64,000 nucleotides of DNA from Celeribacter litoreus (GCF_020165855.1 NZ_JAIUFY010000011.1:1-64000); one strand, 5' to 3'; counted from the first letter of the stretch, positions 35,444-45,674 are shown. Notes: generated by a model not told the origin, from the sequence alone. Numbers and translations are program-made.

Positions 35444-36202
35444 GTGACAGATCAGACGACATCAATCCGCCCGCGCAAATCCCGTCCGGAACGGGTGGCG
35501 GGGACGATCAAGGAATGGATTGTCGAAAAGGGCATGAAACCCGGAGACCGTCTGCCGAATGAGGCGCAGTTGATCGAGACCTTTGCCATGGCGAAGGGCA
35601 CGATCCGCGAGGCAATGCGTTTGCTGCAAGCCGAGGGGTTGGTTGTCACGCGGACGGGGCCGGGTGGCGGGAGCTTTCTCGCCGAAACCTCCCGCGATCG
35701 TGCGAATGCGCTGCTGTCAAACTACTTCTACTTTCAGGATCTCTCTGTCGACGACATCTATGCCGTGCGTCTGCTACTCGAACCGGAACTTGTCGCCGGT
35801 TTGGCGGGGCGGCTGACCGAAGATCAAATTTCTTCACTCGAAGCCGTGATGGAAGACTATGCGCGGCCAGCTGAAAACAGTGAGGAAGAGCGGAAACAGC
35901 ACGTTGCTTCGTTGCGGTTTCACGCTCTGCTTGCCGAATATAGCGCGAACAAGGTGCTTGGGTTTTTCATAGGCTTCATGTCGCAAATCCTCACCGACCT
36001 GACCGTCTTTCGAAAGCTCTACTCTGAACCGAACCTCCCGCTCTGGGAGCGGGGGCGCAACCATCAGATTGAATTGATCAAGGCGCTTCGGAGTGGAGAC
36101 GCCGAGCGTGCGCGCGAGGTCATGAAGGCGCATATGGAATACGCGCGGCACATGATGGATGCGCAGGAAGCGACCGTCACGCGACGGTTCCTGAACGCGT
36201 GA
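35444..36202 (+). CDS. GntR regulator, FadR subfamily (FCD domain)
   Basis: A 252-residue regulator. The winged helix is at about 20-80 (LPNEAQLIETFAMAKGTIRE, LLQAEGLVVTRTGPGGGSF) and an all-helical FCD ligand domain covers about 100-235, with the usual His/Asp metal-type positions (DIYAVRLLLEPELVAGLAG and RFHALLAEYSANKVLG). GTG 35444 is the best start; longer frames run upstream without a ribosome site. It probably senses a sugar acid or polyol and controls this transport and xylitol block. It converges on the DUF1028 gene with three bases between them. Confidence 0.87.
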   Translation: MTDQTTSIRPRKSRPERVAGTIKEWIVEKGMKPGDRLPNEAQLIETFAMAKGTIREAMRLLQAEGLVVTRTGPGGGSFLAETSRDRANALLSNYFYFQDLSVDDIYAVRLLLEPELVAGLAGRLTEDQISSLEAVMEDYARPAENSEEERKQHVASLRFHALLAEYSANKVLGFFIGFMSQILTDLTVFRKLYSEPNLPLWERGRNHQIELIKALRSGDAERAREVMKAHMEYARHMMDAQEATVTRRFLNA

Positions 36203-36205
36203 CCT

Positions 36206-36886
36206 TTAACTAACGATGTCCGGAAACGCCTCGTCACGATGTGGTTCGTTGACGGTCGGAACCAGTTTGGCCCATTCAGCATATTCACCGGATGTAGCCT
36301 CGGCATGGAGTGCGCGGAGTGCTTTCAGTGGCGTGTCCGACAGGTCGATCCGGAGCGAGAGGGGCGCGGCGTCTCGGTTCAACACCAAAAGCGCCGCGGA
36401 CTTTTGACCGCGACTGTCGCCGCCTGCCTTTGCGGCCTCATCAAGGGCAGCCAGCAGGCGTTCGTCCATTGAGCCCTCGGTCGCGACAAAGGTCGCGAGC
36501 GCAGCATCAAGTACAGCTTCGGAACTTAGGAGGTTGCCGGTGACGATGACATGAGGCGCTTGTCTGCTTCCGGCGACCTCAATGCTTTTCGCGCCCGTAA
36601 ACGACGCGGTGCTGCCATCCGGTGCAAGTGCGGCGAGTTGGCGCTGGTCGCGCCCTTCATCCGCCGTCGTGACCGTTTTGACCGCGATTTCGGCGCTGTC
36701 ACCAAGGCGCATGCAATCGAGAACATCCTCGCCCCAGAGCGTCGAGGGCAGAGATCCCTGTGACGCGCTCAGCCCCGATTCGATGTTGCCGCGGAGCACC
36801 CATCCCCCGACGCAGAGGCTACCAGTCATTGCTGCACTGCCGTAAGTGCCTGTTTTTTCATCATAGGCGAGGATGGAAATCGTCAT
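36206..36886 (-). CDS. DUF1028 family protein (putative Ntn-type hydrolase)
   Basis: A 226-residue protein of the DUF1028 family. The start MTISILAYDEKTGTYGSA is typical, as are GGWVLRGNIESGLSASQG and the middle GRDQRQLAALAPDGS. Members are thought to have an Ntn-hydrolase-like fold, but the reaction is not known. It is divergent from the ABC transporter operon, so it may process the imported substrate, for example a peptide or amide (inference). GGAGACACG precedes ATG 36886. Confidence 0.8.
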   Translation of the reverse strand: MTISILAYDEKTGTYGSAAMTGSLCVGGWVLRGNIESGLSASQGSLPSTLWGEDVLDCMRLGDSAEIAVKTVTTADEGRDQRQLAALAPDGSTASFTGAKSIEVAGSRQAPHVIVTGNLLSSEAVLDAALATFVATEGSMDERLLAALDEAAKAGGDSRGQKSAALLVLNRDAAPLSLRIDLSDTPLKALRALHAEATSGEYAEWAKLVPTVNEPHRDEAFPDIVS

Positions 36887-36912
36887 GCCGCGTGTCTCCT
36901 TCTGAGGACTTG

Positions 36913-36950
36913 AATTTATCATGATGATTTGGCCTAATCAAATTAATCAT
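36913..36950 (-). promoter_or_regulatory. Two inverted copies of the ATGATAAATT word in the transporter promoter
   Basis: On the minus strand, ATGATAAATT lies at 36913-36922 and ATGATTAATT at 36941-36950. They straddle the short divergent region between the DUF1028 gene and the solute-binding protein gene. Shared with the GntR leader, they are candidate operators. Confidence 0.35.
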
Positions 36951-36987
36951 TATAAATTACCAACGGGAAAACAGCGGAGGTTCTCCT

Positions 36988-38565
36988 ATGTCGCTCACGT
37001 CTTTCACTCGCCGCAGCCTGCTCGCAGCCAGCACGGCCCTTGCGCTCTCAATCGGGACATTTGGTGTCGCGGAGGCTCAAACACCGCCAGGTGTTCTCGT
37101 GGTGGGCCAGATTGCGGAGCCGAAGGCACTTGATCCGGCGGCCGTCACTGCGGTGAACGATTTCCGTATTCTGATGAACGTCTATGACGGGCTCGTGCGC
37201 TACAAAGACGGCACGCTCGAAGTGGAGCCTGCGCTGGCGACTGCGTGGGAGATCAGCGAGGACGGAACGGAATATACCTTCACCCTTCGTGATGGCGTCA
37301 AATTCCACGATGGGTCCGATTTCAATGCAGACGCCGTTGTGTTCAATTTCGAGCGGATGCTGAACGAGGATCATCCTTACCATAACACCGGACCTTTCCC
37401 GCTCTCCTTCTTCTTCTCATCTGTGGCGAGCGTTGAGGCCATGGACGACATGACGGTGAAGTTCACCCTGTCGTCGCCCTACGCGCCGTTCCTGTCGAAC
37501 CTCGCCTATCCAACCGGCCTCATCGTGTCTCCGGCGGCGGTTGAGCAATACGGAGCGGAATTTGGTCGCCACCCGTCCGGCACGGGTCCGTTCACTTTTG
37601 CGGAATGGCGGTCGAACGAAGCTGTCGTTGTCGAAGGCAACCCTGACTACTGGGACGGCGCGCCGGAGCTTCAGGCTGTGATCTTCCGTCCGATTACGGA
37701 TGCGAACACACGCACGGCAGAAATGCTCGCTGGTGGGATCGACCTCATGGTCGAGGTGCCGCCTGTCGCTCTCTCGCAGTTCGAAGGCGAGACCTTCAAT
37801 GTGGTTGAGCAAGCAGGCCCGCACGTCTGGTTCCTGATCCTCAACGCGAAAGAAGGCCCGTTCGCAGACAAACTCGTCCGTCAGGCAGCGAACTACGCTG
37901 TGAACAAAGAAGCCCTCGTGAACGACGTGCTTGAAGGCACGGCCGCCGTGGCCGCCGGACCTACTCCGCCTGCCTTCGCATGGGCCTACAACGATGATCT
38001 GTCGCCCTATACGTATGATCCTGAAAAGGCGAAAGCTCTGCTGGCCGAGGCTGGAGCCGAAGGCGCCGAAGTAACCTTCTATGTCACCGAGGGCGGCTCC
38101 GGCATGCTCGACCCGATCGCGATGGGCACGGCCATTCAGGCCGACCTCGAAGCTGTCGGGTTTGATGTGAAAATCGAAACCTACGAGTGGAATACGTTCC
38201 TCGGAGAGGTGAACCCGGGTCTTGAAGGCAAAGCCGACATGGCCGAAATGGCGTGGATGACGAACGATCCGGATACGCTCCCGTTCCTCGCGCTGCGGAC
38301 AGAAGCCTGGCCGGACAAAGGCGGTTTCAATTCCGGTTACTATTCAAACCCAGAGGTCGACAAACTTCTCGAAGAGGCCCGCGTCGCCACCGATCAGGAC
38401 AAGCGCGCCGAACTCTACAAAGAGATGCAGACGATTGTTCAGGACGATGCGCCTTGGGTATTCGTTGCAAACTGGAAACAGAATGCGGTGACATCCGATG
38501 CCGTTGAAAACTTTACGCTACAGCCATCCTTCTTCCTGTTGTTGGATGATGTCGTCAAAAACTGA
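36988..38565 (+). CDS. ABC transporter solute-binding protein, family 5 (peptide/opine type)
   Basis: A 525-residue periplasmic receptor of the DppA/OppA family. The signal peptide (TRRSLLAASTALALSIG) ends near AEAQ. Family features are KALDPAAVTAVNDFRILMNV, VKFHDGSDFNADAVVFNFER and GTGPFTFAEW, with a C-terminal TVQDDAPW-like segment. Substrates of this family are peptides, but also opines, sugars and nickel, so the substrate stays open. GGAGG precedes the ATG. A strong hairpin follows the gene, before the two permease genes. Confidence 0.92.
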   Translation: MSLTSFTRRSLLAASTALALSIGTFGVAEAQTPPGVLVVGQIAEPKALDPAAVTAVNDFRILMNVYDGLVRYKDGTLEVEPALATAWEISEDGTEYTFTLRDGVKFHDGSDFNADAVVFNFERMLNEDHPYHNTGPFPLSFFFSSVASVEAMDDMTVKFTLSSPYAPFLSNLAYPTGLIVSPAAVEQYGAEFGRHPSGTGPFTFAEWRSNEAVVVEGNPDYWDGAPELQAVIFRPITDANTRTAEMLAGGIDLMVEVPPVALSQFEGETFNVVEQAGPHVWFLILNAKEGPFADKLVRQAANYAVNKEALVNDVLEGTAAVAAGPTPPAFAWAYNDDLSPYTYDPEKAKALLAEAGAEGAEVTFYVTEGGSGMLDPIAMGTAIQADLEAVGFDVKIETYEWNTFLGEVNPGLEGKADMAEMAWMTNDPDTLPFLALRTEAWPDKGGFNSGYYSNPEVDKLLEEARVATDQDKRAELYKEMQTIVQDDAPWVFVANWKQNAVTSDAVENFTLQPSFFLLLDDVVKN

Positions 38566-38578
38566 TTTTTGACGTTCG

Positions 38579-38608
38579 CGGCGCGCGGTTTTCCCTTCCC
38601 GCGCGCCG
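38579..38608 (+). terminator. Hairpin after the solute-binding protein gene
   Basis: CGGCGCGCGG at 38579-38588 pairs with 38599-38608, followed by TTATTATTTT. It probably lets more receptor than permease be made, through partial termination or mRNA protection. Confidence 0.75.
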
Positions 38609-38644
38609 TTATTATTTTCCCACCGCCTCAGAACGGAGGGCCAC

Positions 38645-39592
38645 ATGACAGGCTACATCCTTAAGCGCCTTTTGTCGGCGATCCCGGTTCTCTTCGGGAT
38701 CACTGTTATCGTCTTTCTTATCATGGCCCTCATTCCGGGCGATCCTGCGACGGCCATCCTCGGGTCCTATGCGACGCCAGAGAACGTCGAAAAGCTCAAC
38801 CGCGATCTTGGTCTCGATAAGCCGCTTGTGACCCAATACGTGATCTGGCTCGGCAATATGCTCACCGGTGATTTCGGGACATCCTTTGCCCTGAACCGGC
38901 CCGTGCTGGACGAAGTTCTGGAGCGCTTCAACGCCACGCTGGTTCTCGCGGGCACGGCATTTGTCCTGTGCTCTGTCCTAGGCATCGCGGCGGGGGTCAT
39001 TTCGGCCTCACGCCAATACGGGTTTGCGGATAAGGCGATTACCTTCTCCGTCCTCATCGGCATCTCGATCCCGTCTTTCTTTCTAGGGATGATGATGATC
39101 CTGGTGTTTTCCGTGAACCTGCGCTGGTTTCCTGTCTCTGGCATGTGGCCGATTTACGGAGATCGGGATTTGCCGGCACTGATAAGCCATTTGACCATGC
39201 CCGCTCTCGCGCTCGCCGTAGTGGCGACCGGTGTTGTCGCTCGTCTGTCCCGCTCTGCGATGCTCGAGGTGTTGCGGCAGGACTTTATCCGGACGGCCCG
39301 TGCCAAGGGCGTGCATGAGCGCCGCGTGATCTGGCGTCATGCGCTCAAGGTCGCGATGGTGTCCATCATTCCTGTTCTCGGCATTCAGGCGGGCTTTGTG
39401 CTTTCTGGTGCTGTTTATATCGAGATGGTGTTCCAATGGCCGGGCGTCGGGCGGATGCTCGTCGATGCCATTCTGAAACGGGATATCCTCTTGGTGCAGG
39501 GCGGTGTCGTCTTCGTTGCAGCCTGCTATGTCTTCTTCAACATCGTCGTGGATGTGCTCCAGAGCCTGCTCGACCCGAGGATTAAGACATGA
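38645..39592 (+). CDS. ABC transporter permease, DppB type
   Basis: A 315-residue permease with six hydrophobic segments. The N-terminal signature is MTGYILKRLLSAIPVLFGIT, and the cytoplasmic EAA-type loop reads DFIRTARAKGVHERRVIWRH, then VFQWPGVGRMLVDAIL. It pairs with the permease half of the next, fused gene. GGAGGGCCAC precedes the ATG, and the stop overlaps the next start in ATGA. Confidence 0.93.
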   Translation: MTGYILKRLLSAIPVLFGITVIVFLIMALIPGDPATAILGSYATPENVEKLNRDLGLDKPLVTQYVIWLGNMLTGDFGTSFALNRPVLDEVLERFNATLVLAGTAFVLCSVLGIAAGVISASRQYGFADKAITFSVLIGISIPSFFLGMMMILVFSVNLRWFPVSGMWPIYGDRDLPALISHLTMPALALAVVATGVVARLSRSAMLEVLRQDFIRTARAKGVHERRVIWRHALKVAMVSIIPVLGIQAGFVLSGAVYIEMVFQWPGVGRMLVDAILKRDILLVQGGVVFVAACYVFFNIVVDVLQSLLDPRIKT

Positions 39593-41472
39593 GTGCCTTT
39601 CTTAAACTCCTCGCACGCAATCGCCTCGCTCTCGCTGGCGGGGTCGTCCTCTCGGTCGTCGTCCTTCTCGCAATCATCACGCCGCTCCTTCCGCTCGCTG
39701 ATCCGAATGTGACCAACACTGCTGCACGTTTCACAAAGCCGTTCTCCGAAGGCGCGCTTCTGGGAACCGACCATCTCGGGCGGGATTTGTTGTCACGCCT
39801 CATGTGGGGCACGCGTCTTAGTCTTGCTGTCGGTTTCGCGGCGGCGGTGGTCGCGGCGACGCTCGGCGCGGCGATCGGCATCATCGCGGGCTACTATGGC
39901 GGTCGCACCGACAACTTGATCATGCGTGGCGTCGATCTGTTGATGGCGTTTCCGTATATCCTTTTGGCGCTCGCGATTGTCGCGGCGCTCGGGCCGGGGC
40001 TGTTCAATGCCCTGATCGCTGTTGCCGCGGTCAATGTCCCGTTCTTCGCCCGCAATATCCGCGGGATCACGGTCGGCATCGCGCACAAGGAATTCGTAGA
40101 TGCGGCCAAGCTCGCTGGGCTGACGCATCGTCAGATCATCCTGAAAGAAATCCTCCCGAACGTCGTACCCGTGATCGTCATCGCGATGTCGACGACGATT
40201 GGCTGGATGATCCTCGAAACGGCGGGTCTGAGTTTCCTCGGCCTCGGGAGCCAGCCGCCCCAAGCCGACCTCGGCTCCATGCTCGGCGAGGCACGATCCG
40301 CGATGATTGCGAACCCGCACACCTCGGTGGTGCCGGGTGTGATGATCCTGATCATCGTCATGTCGATCAACCTGCTGGGTGACGGGGTGCGCGATGCGCT
40401 AGACCCGCGTTTGAAGTCCGGCGCCCTGTCGCGTCCGATGGCGGCGACCCGCGTCGAGCGTTCGGGCGACATTCCGGAGACTGAAGGCAAAGGCCTCTTG
40501 GAACTTCAGAACCTGCAAACTCAATTCCATGTCGGCAATCGTATCTACAAAGCTGTGGGCGGTGTGTCGCTAAATGTTGAAAAGGGCGAATGCCTCGGGA
40601 TTATTGGCGAGTCCGGTTCGGGGAAATCCGTCACAGCGCTCTCCGTCATGGGGCTGGTCGCCTCCCCGCCGGGCGTGATCACAGGCGGAGCCGTCCGATA
40701 TGAGGGCGAAGACCTCGTCGGCGCGCCATATGGTCGTCTTCGCGATATGCGGGGGCGCAATGTGGCCTATATCTTCCAAGACCCGCTGGCGACGCTTCAT
40801 CCGCTCTATCGCGTCGGCGATCAGTTGATCGAGGCGATCCGCGCGCACCGGCCGATCTCAGAGGCTGAGGGGCGCACAAAGGCCATAGAGCTTTTGAAAT
40901 CCGTCCGTATTCCCAATCCGGAAAAGCGCGTGTCCGACTATCCGCATGAGATGTCGGGCGGGATGCGTCAACGCGTCGGGATCGCGATGGCATTGGCCAA
41001 CGATCCGGACGTCATCATCGCGGACGAGCCGACGACAGCGCTGGACGTGACGGTTCAGGCTCAAATCCTGTCGCTTCTCGATGAGTTGCGGCGGTCGCGT
41101 GGCCTCGCGATTGTCTTCATCACGCATGACTTCGGAGTGGTGGCTCAACTGTGTGATCGCGTTGCCGTCATGTATGGCGGTCGCATCGTGGAAGAAGGAC
41201 CTACCACAGACATTCTCGACCGTCCCGCACATCCCTACACCGCGCGATTGATGGCCTGCGTCCCCGAACTCGGCGGGGGCAAGCGGCGGCTGGAGGCCAT
41301 CCCAGGTCTACCTCCCGCTGTGGACCGATTGCCGCAAGGGTGTGCTTTCGCGGCGCGATGTGATCGGGTGCAAGAATCGTGTCAGGCAGCCGATGTTCCG
41401 CTCGGTGGAGAGGGATTGCACGCTGTCCGTTGCTTGTTCCCTTTCACATCCCCACAGGAGGCCGCAGAATGA
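39589..41472 (+). CDS. Fused ABC permease (DppC type) and ATPase (DppD type)
   Basis: A 627-residue fusion of two normally separate subunits. Residues 1 to about 280 are a DppC permease with six hydrophobic segments and an EAA loop (FVDAAKLAGLTHRQIILKE). After a short linker, residues about 300-627 are an ATPase with Walker A GESGSGKS, a SGGMRQRVGIAMA signature, Walker B VIIADEP and the oligopeptide-ABC C-terminal Cys-rich tail (GCAFAARCDRV). No stop codon or frameshift interrupts it. Such fusions are known in some Rhodobacterales. The end overlaps the next ATPase in ATGA. Confidence 0.93.
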   Translation: MSAFLKLLARNRLALAGGVVLSVVVLLAIITPLLPLADPNVTNTAARFTKPFSEGALLGTDHLGRDLLSRLMWGTRLSLAVGFAAAVVAATLGAAIGIIAGYYGGRTDNLIMRGVDLLMAFPYILLALAIVAALGPGLFNALIAVAAVNVPFFARNIRGITVGIAHKEFVDAAKLAGLTHRQIILKEILPNVVPVIVIAMSTTIGWMILETAGLSFLGLGSQPPQADLGSMLGEARSAMIANPHTSVVPGVMILIIVMSINLLGDGVRDALDPRLKSGALSRPMAATRVERSGDIPETEGKGLLELQNLQTQFHVGNRIYKAVGGVSLNVEKGECLGIIGESGSGKSVTALSVMGLVASPPGVITGGAVRYEGEDLVGAPYGRLRDMRGRNVAYIFQDPLATLHPLYRVGDQLIEAIRAHRPISEAEGRTKAIELLKSVRIPNPEKRVSDYPHEMSGGMRQRVGIAMALANDPDVIIADEPTTALDVTVQAQILSLLDELRRSRGLAIVFITHDFGVVAQLCDRVAVMYGGRIVEEGPTTDILDRPAHPYTARLMACVPELGGGKRRLEAIPGLPPAVDRLPQGCAFAARCDRVQESCQAADVPLGGEGLHAVRCLFPFTSPQEAAE

Positions 41473-42428
41473 CCTATGCGCTCAAACTCACGGACCTGTC
41501 GAAAACCTTTCCCGTCGGGCGCCGGTTGTTCGGCAAGCCGAAGGCGTCGGTCAAAGCAGTGCAGCCGCTCTCGCTGACCGTCGCAAAGGGCGAGACGCTC
41601 GGCATTGTTGGCGAGTCCGGCTGCGGGAAGTCGACCCTTGCTCGGATGCTTGTGGGATTGTTGGAGCCGACGACAGGTGAGATCGAAATCGACGGAGAGG
41701 CGCTCGACAACGCTGACCCGGCAGCATTCGGGAAACGCATCCAGTACGTGTTTCAGGACCCGATCTCGTCGCTCAACCCGCGTAGGACGATCCGTCAGAT
41801 CATGGAAAGCCCGTTGATCCACCTGCACGGGATGGACAAAGCCGCCCGCGACAAACGGATCAAGGAGATTTTCGATAGCGTCAATCTCCGTCACGAGTTT
41901 CTTGACCGCTATCCGCACGAGTTTTCGGGCGGGCAGGCGCAGCGGATCGGCATCGCGCGGGCGCTCGCAGCGGAGGCGAAGACGCTGATCCTTGATGAGC
42001 CTGTTTCCGCGCTGGACGTGTCGGTTCAGGCGCAAGTTTTGAATCTCTTAGCGGACCTGAAAACGGAGCTCGATCTGACATACCTCTTCATCTCCCACGA
42101 CCTCGCCGTGGTCGAAGCGGTGAGTGACCGGATCGCGGTGCTCTATTTTGGCTCTGTCGTGGAGGTCGGTCCCGCCGAAGAGGTCTTTGCCAATCCGCGC
42201 CACCCATATACCCGGCTCCTCGCAGAAAGTGCGCCTGTGGTCGGGCGTGCGCTCTCCGCACCTGAGGCGAAGGAGAGCGAATTGCCTGATCCGCTCAACC
42301 CGCCATCCGGATGTGCCTTTGCCGCGCGCTGTCCGAATGCGCAGGCGAAATGCAGAGAGATGGCGCCGGAGCTCACCGATCACGGCGCTGCGCAGGTAGC
42401 GTGCTTCTTTCCCGTGGGCGCGGATTAG
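41469..42428 (+). CDS. ABC transporter ATPase, DppF type
   Basis: A 319-residue second ATPase. Walker A is GESGCGKST, the signature SGGQAQRIGIARALA and Walker B LILDEPVSALD; the tail carries GCAFAARCPNAQAKC, the Cys-rich motif of oligopeptide transporters. It completes a two-permease, two-ATPase importer, with the first ATPase fused to a permease. ATG 41469 overlaps the preceding stop; a longer frame upstream is only a shadow. Its last four bases overlap the end of the converging glxA-like gene. Confidence 0.92.
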   Translation: MTYALKLTDLSKTFPVGRRLFGKPKASVKAVQPLSLTVAKGETLGIVGESGCGKSTLARMLVGLLEPTTGEIEIDGEALDNADPAAFGKRIQYVFQDPISSLNPRRTIRQIMESPLIHLHGMDKAARDKRIKEIFDSVNLRHEFLDRYPHEFSGGQAQRIGIARALAAEAKTLILDEPVSALDVSVQAQVLNLLADLKTELDLTYLFISHDLAVVEAVSDRIAVLYFGSVVEVGPAEEVFANPRHPYTRLLAESAPVVGRALSAPEAKESELPDPLNPPSGCAFAARCPNAQAKCREMAPELTDHGAAQVACFFPVGAD

Positions 42429-43426
42429 GCCTTGCTCGTCGTCTTAAAGCGCTCGCGATATTCACGCGGGGTCAGCGAGAACTTGCGCCCGAACACTTTG
42501 CGCATCTGATCGTCTGAGGAAAAGCCGACGCGATGGGCGATGGTTTTGAGCGGCAGGTCGGTTTCGAGCAGCAGAGCAGTCGCCCGTTCGCATCGTGCGT
42601 TCACCAAATATTCGGCAGGGCTATGCCCTATTTCGCGCGTGAAATGGCGGGTGAAGTTCCGTTCGCTCATGCCCGCGCGCTCCGCGAGGTCTCCGGTCAC
42701 AATCTTTTTGTCGAGGTTGGCGTGAATCCACGTCCGCACGTCGTCCATGCCTGTTCGGCTCGACATTTGTCCGGTGAGCATGGAGCTGAACTGCGACTGC
42801 CCGCCCGGACGTTTCAAATACATCACCATATCCCGCGCGACAGATAGGGCCAGATCGCGTCCGAAGTCTTGTTCGACGAAGGCGAGCGCAAGGTCGATTG
42901 AAGCCGTGACGCCCGCCGAGGTGTAGAGGTTCCCTTCATTGAGAAAGATCGCGTCTGCATCGACCTGAATTTCAGGGAAGCGCTGTTGCAGTCGGTCCGC
43001 GACGCTCCAGTGCGTTGTGGCCTTGCGCCCGTCGAGCAGTCCGGCCTCTGCGAGGAAAAACGTGCCAGTGCAAAGCGACGCAAACCGGCGAAGGTCGCGC
43101 GCGTGTTTCTGGCACCACGAGACGATTTGCGGGTTCTCAGACAGGGCGTTCTCAATGTCGAGCGCGCCCGCGATCATCACGGTGTCTGCGGGTTCACAGG
43201 CGTCGAGGGAGATGTCTGCCTGAAGCGACAGTAATGTCTCCGAGATAACCGGTCCGGGGGTCGGCGTGACGAGGCGCGCATCATATCGGGTTGGATGATC
43301 AGACGCGGCGAGATAGCGGTTTGCCGCCGTGAACACGTTGACCGGTCCGACGGCCTCCATGCATTTGAAGCCGGGATAGATCACGATATCGACTTGAATC
43401 TGGTCGGGTGCTGGCGGCTTGGTCAT
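42425..43426 (-). CDS. GlxA-family AraC-type transcriptional regulator
   Basis: A 333-residue regulator. Residues about 10-180 form a DJ-1/PfpI-like domain (VDIVIYPGFKCMEAVGPVNV, and RFASLCTGTFFLAEAGLLDG with the nucleophile-elbow-like Cys). The C-terminal AraC helix-turn-helix pair spans about 225-325 (LAERAGMSERNFTRHFTREI, IAHRVGFSSDDQMRKVFGRK). Its divergence from the formaldehyde oxidation genes suggests control of them or of methylated amine use. The direct repeats at 43479-43506 may be its site. Confidence 0.87.
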   Translation of the reverse strand: MTKPPAPDQIQVDIVIYPGFKCMEAVGPVNVFTAANRYLAASDHPTRYDARLVTPTPGPVISETLLSLQADISLDACEPADTVMIAGALDIENALSENPQIVSWCQKHARDLRRFASLCTGTFFLAEAGLLDGRKATTHWSVADRLQQRFPEIQVDADAIFLNEGNLYTSAGVTASIDLALAFVEQDFGRDLALSVARDMVMYLKRPGGQSQFSSMLTGQMSSRTGMDDVRTWIHANLDKKIVTGDLAERAGMSERNFTRHFTREIGHSPAEYLVNARCERATALLLETDLPLKTIAHRVGFSSDDQMRKVFGRKFSLTPREYRERFKTTSKA

Positions 43427-43478
43427 GCGTGCTCCAATACGGCGTGCAAACGTGCGATGGGTGGATTTAGGGGTGAAT

Positions 43479-43506
43479 TGTCCAGATTCTTCCGAATGTC
43501 CAGATT
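43479..43506 (+). promoter_or_regulatory. Two direct repeats TGTCCAGATT, 18 bp apart, before the GlxA-like gene
   Basis: TGTCCAGATT occurs at 43479-43488 and 43497-43506 in the region between the GlxA-like regulator and the formaldehyde dehydrogenase gene. Direct half-sites about two helical turns apart are the usual form of AraC-family sites, so this is a good candidate for the regulator's own site. Confidence 0.5.
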
Positions 43507-43636
43507 GTGCTAGTCTCTTTCCTTGGAGGAAAGTAGCGTGGAGATAAAGAGGTGGTGCGTTGCGCTGCCAAACAGGGTGGTTCGCCGCGCCTGTTCGTTT
43601 CACTGTTTTAGAAGACGTTAAGAAAAGGATCAGATC

Positions 43637-44767
<1,131 letters not shown>

Positions 44768-44770
44768 TCG

Positions 44771-45601
44771 ATGGAAATTCTTTCCACGAACAAAGCGTTT
44801 GGTGGCGAGCAAATCGTCGCCAAACACGCGTCCGAGGTCTGCGGCTGTGATATGACCTTCGCGGTCTATTTGCCGCCAGCGGCTGCCTACGGGCCTGTGC
44901 CGGTTCTCTGGTATCTCTCGGGTCTGACATGCACGCATGAGAACGCGATGACCAAAGCGGGTGCGCAAGCCGCCGCCGCTGAGGCCGGAATTGCGCTGAT
45001 CTTCCCTGACACCTCCCCGCGTGGCGAAGAGATCGCCAATGACGAGGCTTATGATCTCGGTCAGGGTGCAGGGTTCTACGTGAATGCGACGGAAACCCCG
45101 TGGGCGCCGCATTTCAACATGTGGGACTACGTGAAGACAGAGCTTCCGGCGCTCCTATTCAAAGAGTTCCCGCTTGATGCGAACCGTCAGGGCATCACCG
45201 GTCACTCCATGGGTGGCCATGGTGCGCTGACGCTCGCGATGACCGATCCGGAGCAATACAAGTCGGTCTCGGCCATTGCGCCGATCGCGAACCCGACCCA
45301 ATCCGATTGGGGCCGCAAGCAATTGACGGCTTACCTAGGCGCGGATGAGGCCAAATGGGCCGCGCATGATGCCACGCTCCTCATGACTGAAAAAGGCTTC
45401 CCGGGGCCCGTCATGGTGGATCAGGGTGCAGCCGATCAGTTTCTTGATCTGCTGAAGCCTGAAGCGCTGGCTCAGGCTGCCGCGGCGCGCCGTCAGCCGT
45501 TCGAATTCCGGATGCTCGACGGGTATGACCACAGCTACTTTTTTGTGGCCTCGGTTATGGCTGATCACGTCTGGTTCCACGCAGAGCAACTGGACAAGTA
45601 A
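44771..45601 (+). CDS. fghA: S-formylglutathione hydrolase
   Basis: A 276-residue esterase-D-type hydrolase that splits S-formylglutathione to formate and glutathione. The nucleophile Ser is in GHSMGGHGAL (about 140-149), the oxyanion region is LSGLTCTHENAM and the catalytic His is in YDHSYFF near the C-terminus. It lies three bases after adhI. Formate from here can go to the Fds formate dehydrogenase at the right end of the window. Confidence 0.95.
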   Translation: MEILSTNKAFGGEQIVAKHASEVCGCDMTFAVYLPPAAAYGPVPVLWYLSGLTCTHENAMTKAGAQAAAAEAGIALIFPDTSPRGEEIANDEAYDLGQGAGFYVNATETPWAPHFNMWDYVKTELPALLFKEFPLDANRQGITGHSMGGHGALTLAMTDPEQYKSVSAIAPIANPTQSDWGRKQLTAYLGADEAKWAAHDATLLMTEKGFPGPVMVDQGAADQFLDLLKPEALAQAAAARRQPFEFRMLDGYDHSYFFVASVMADHVWFHAEQLDK

Positions 45602-45607
45602 CGCCAA

Positions 45608-45639
45608 GCCGGATGCGGATCCCCCCCTCCGCATCCGGC
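45608..45639 (+). terminator. Hairpin terminator after fghA
   Basis: GCCGGATGCGGA at 45608-45619 pairs exactly with 45628-45639 around TCCCCCCC. The following sequence is T-poor, so termination may be incomplete. Its outer eight pairs match the hairpin at 50477. Confidence 0.7.
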
Positions 45640-45674
45640 AACTTAATTCCTATTAATTTAATCGGGTATTGCAA

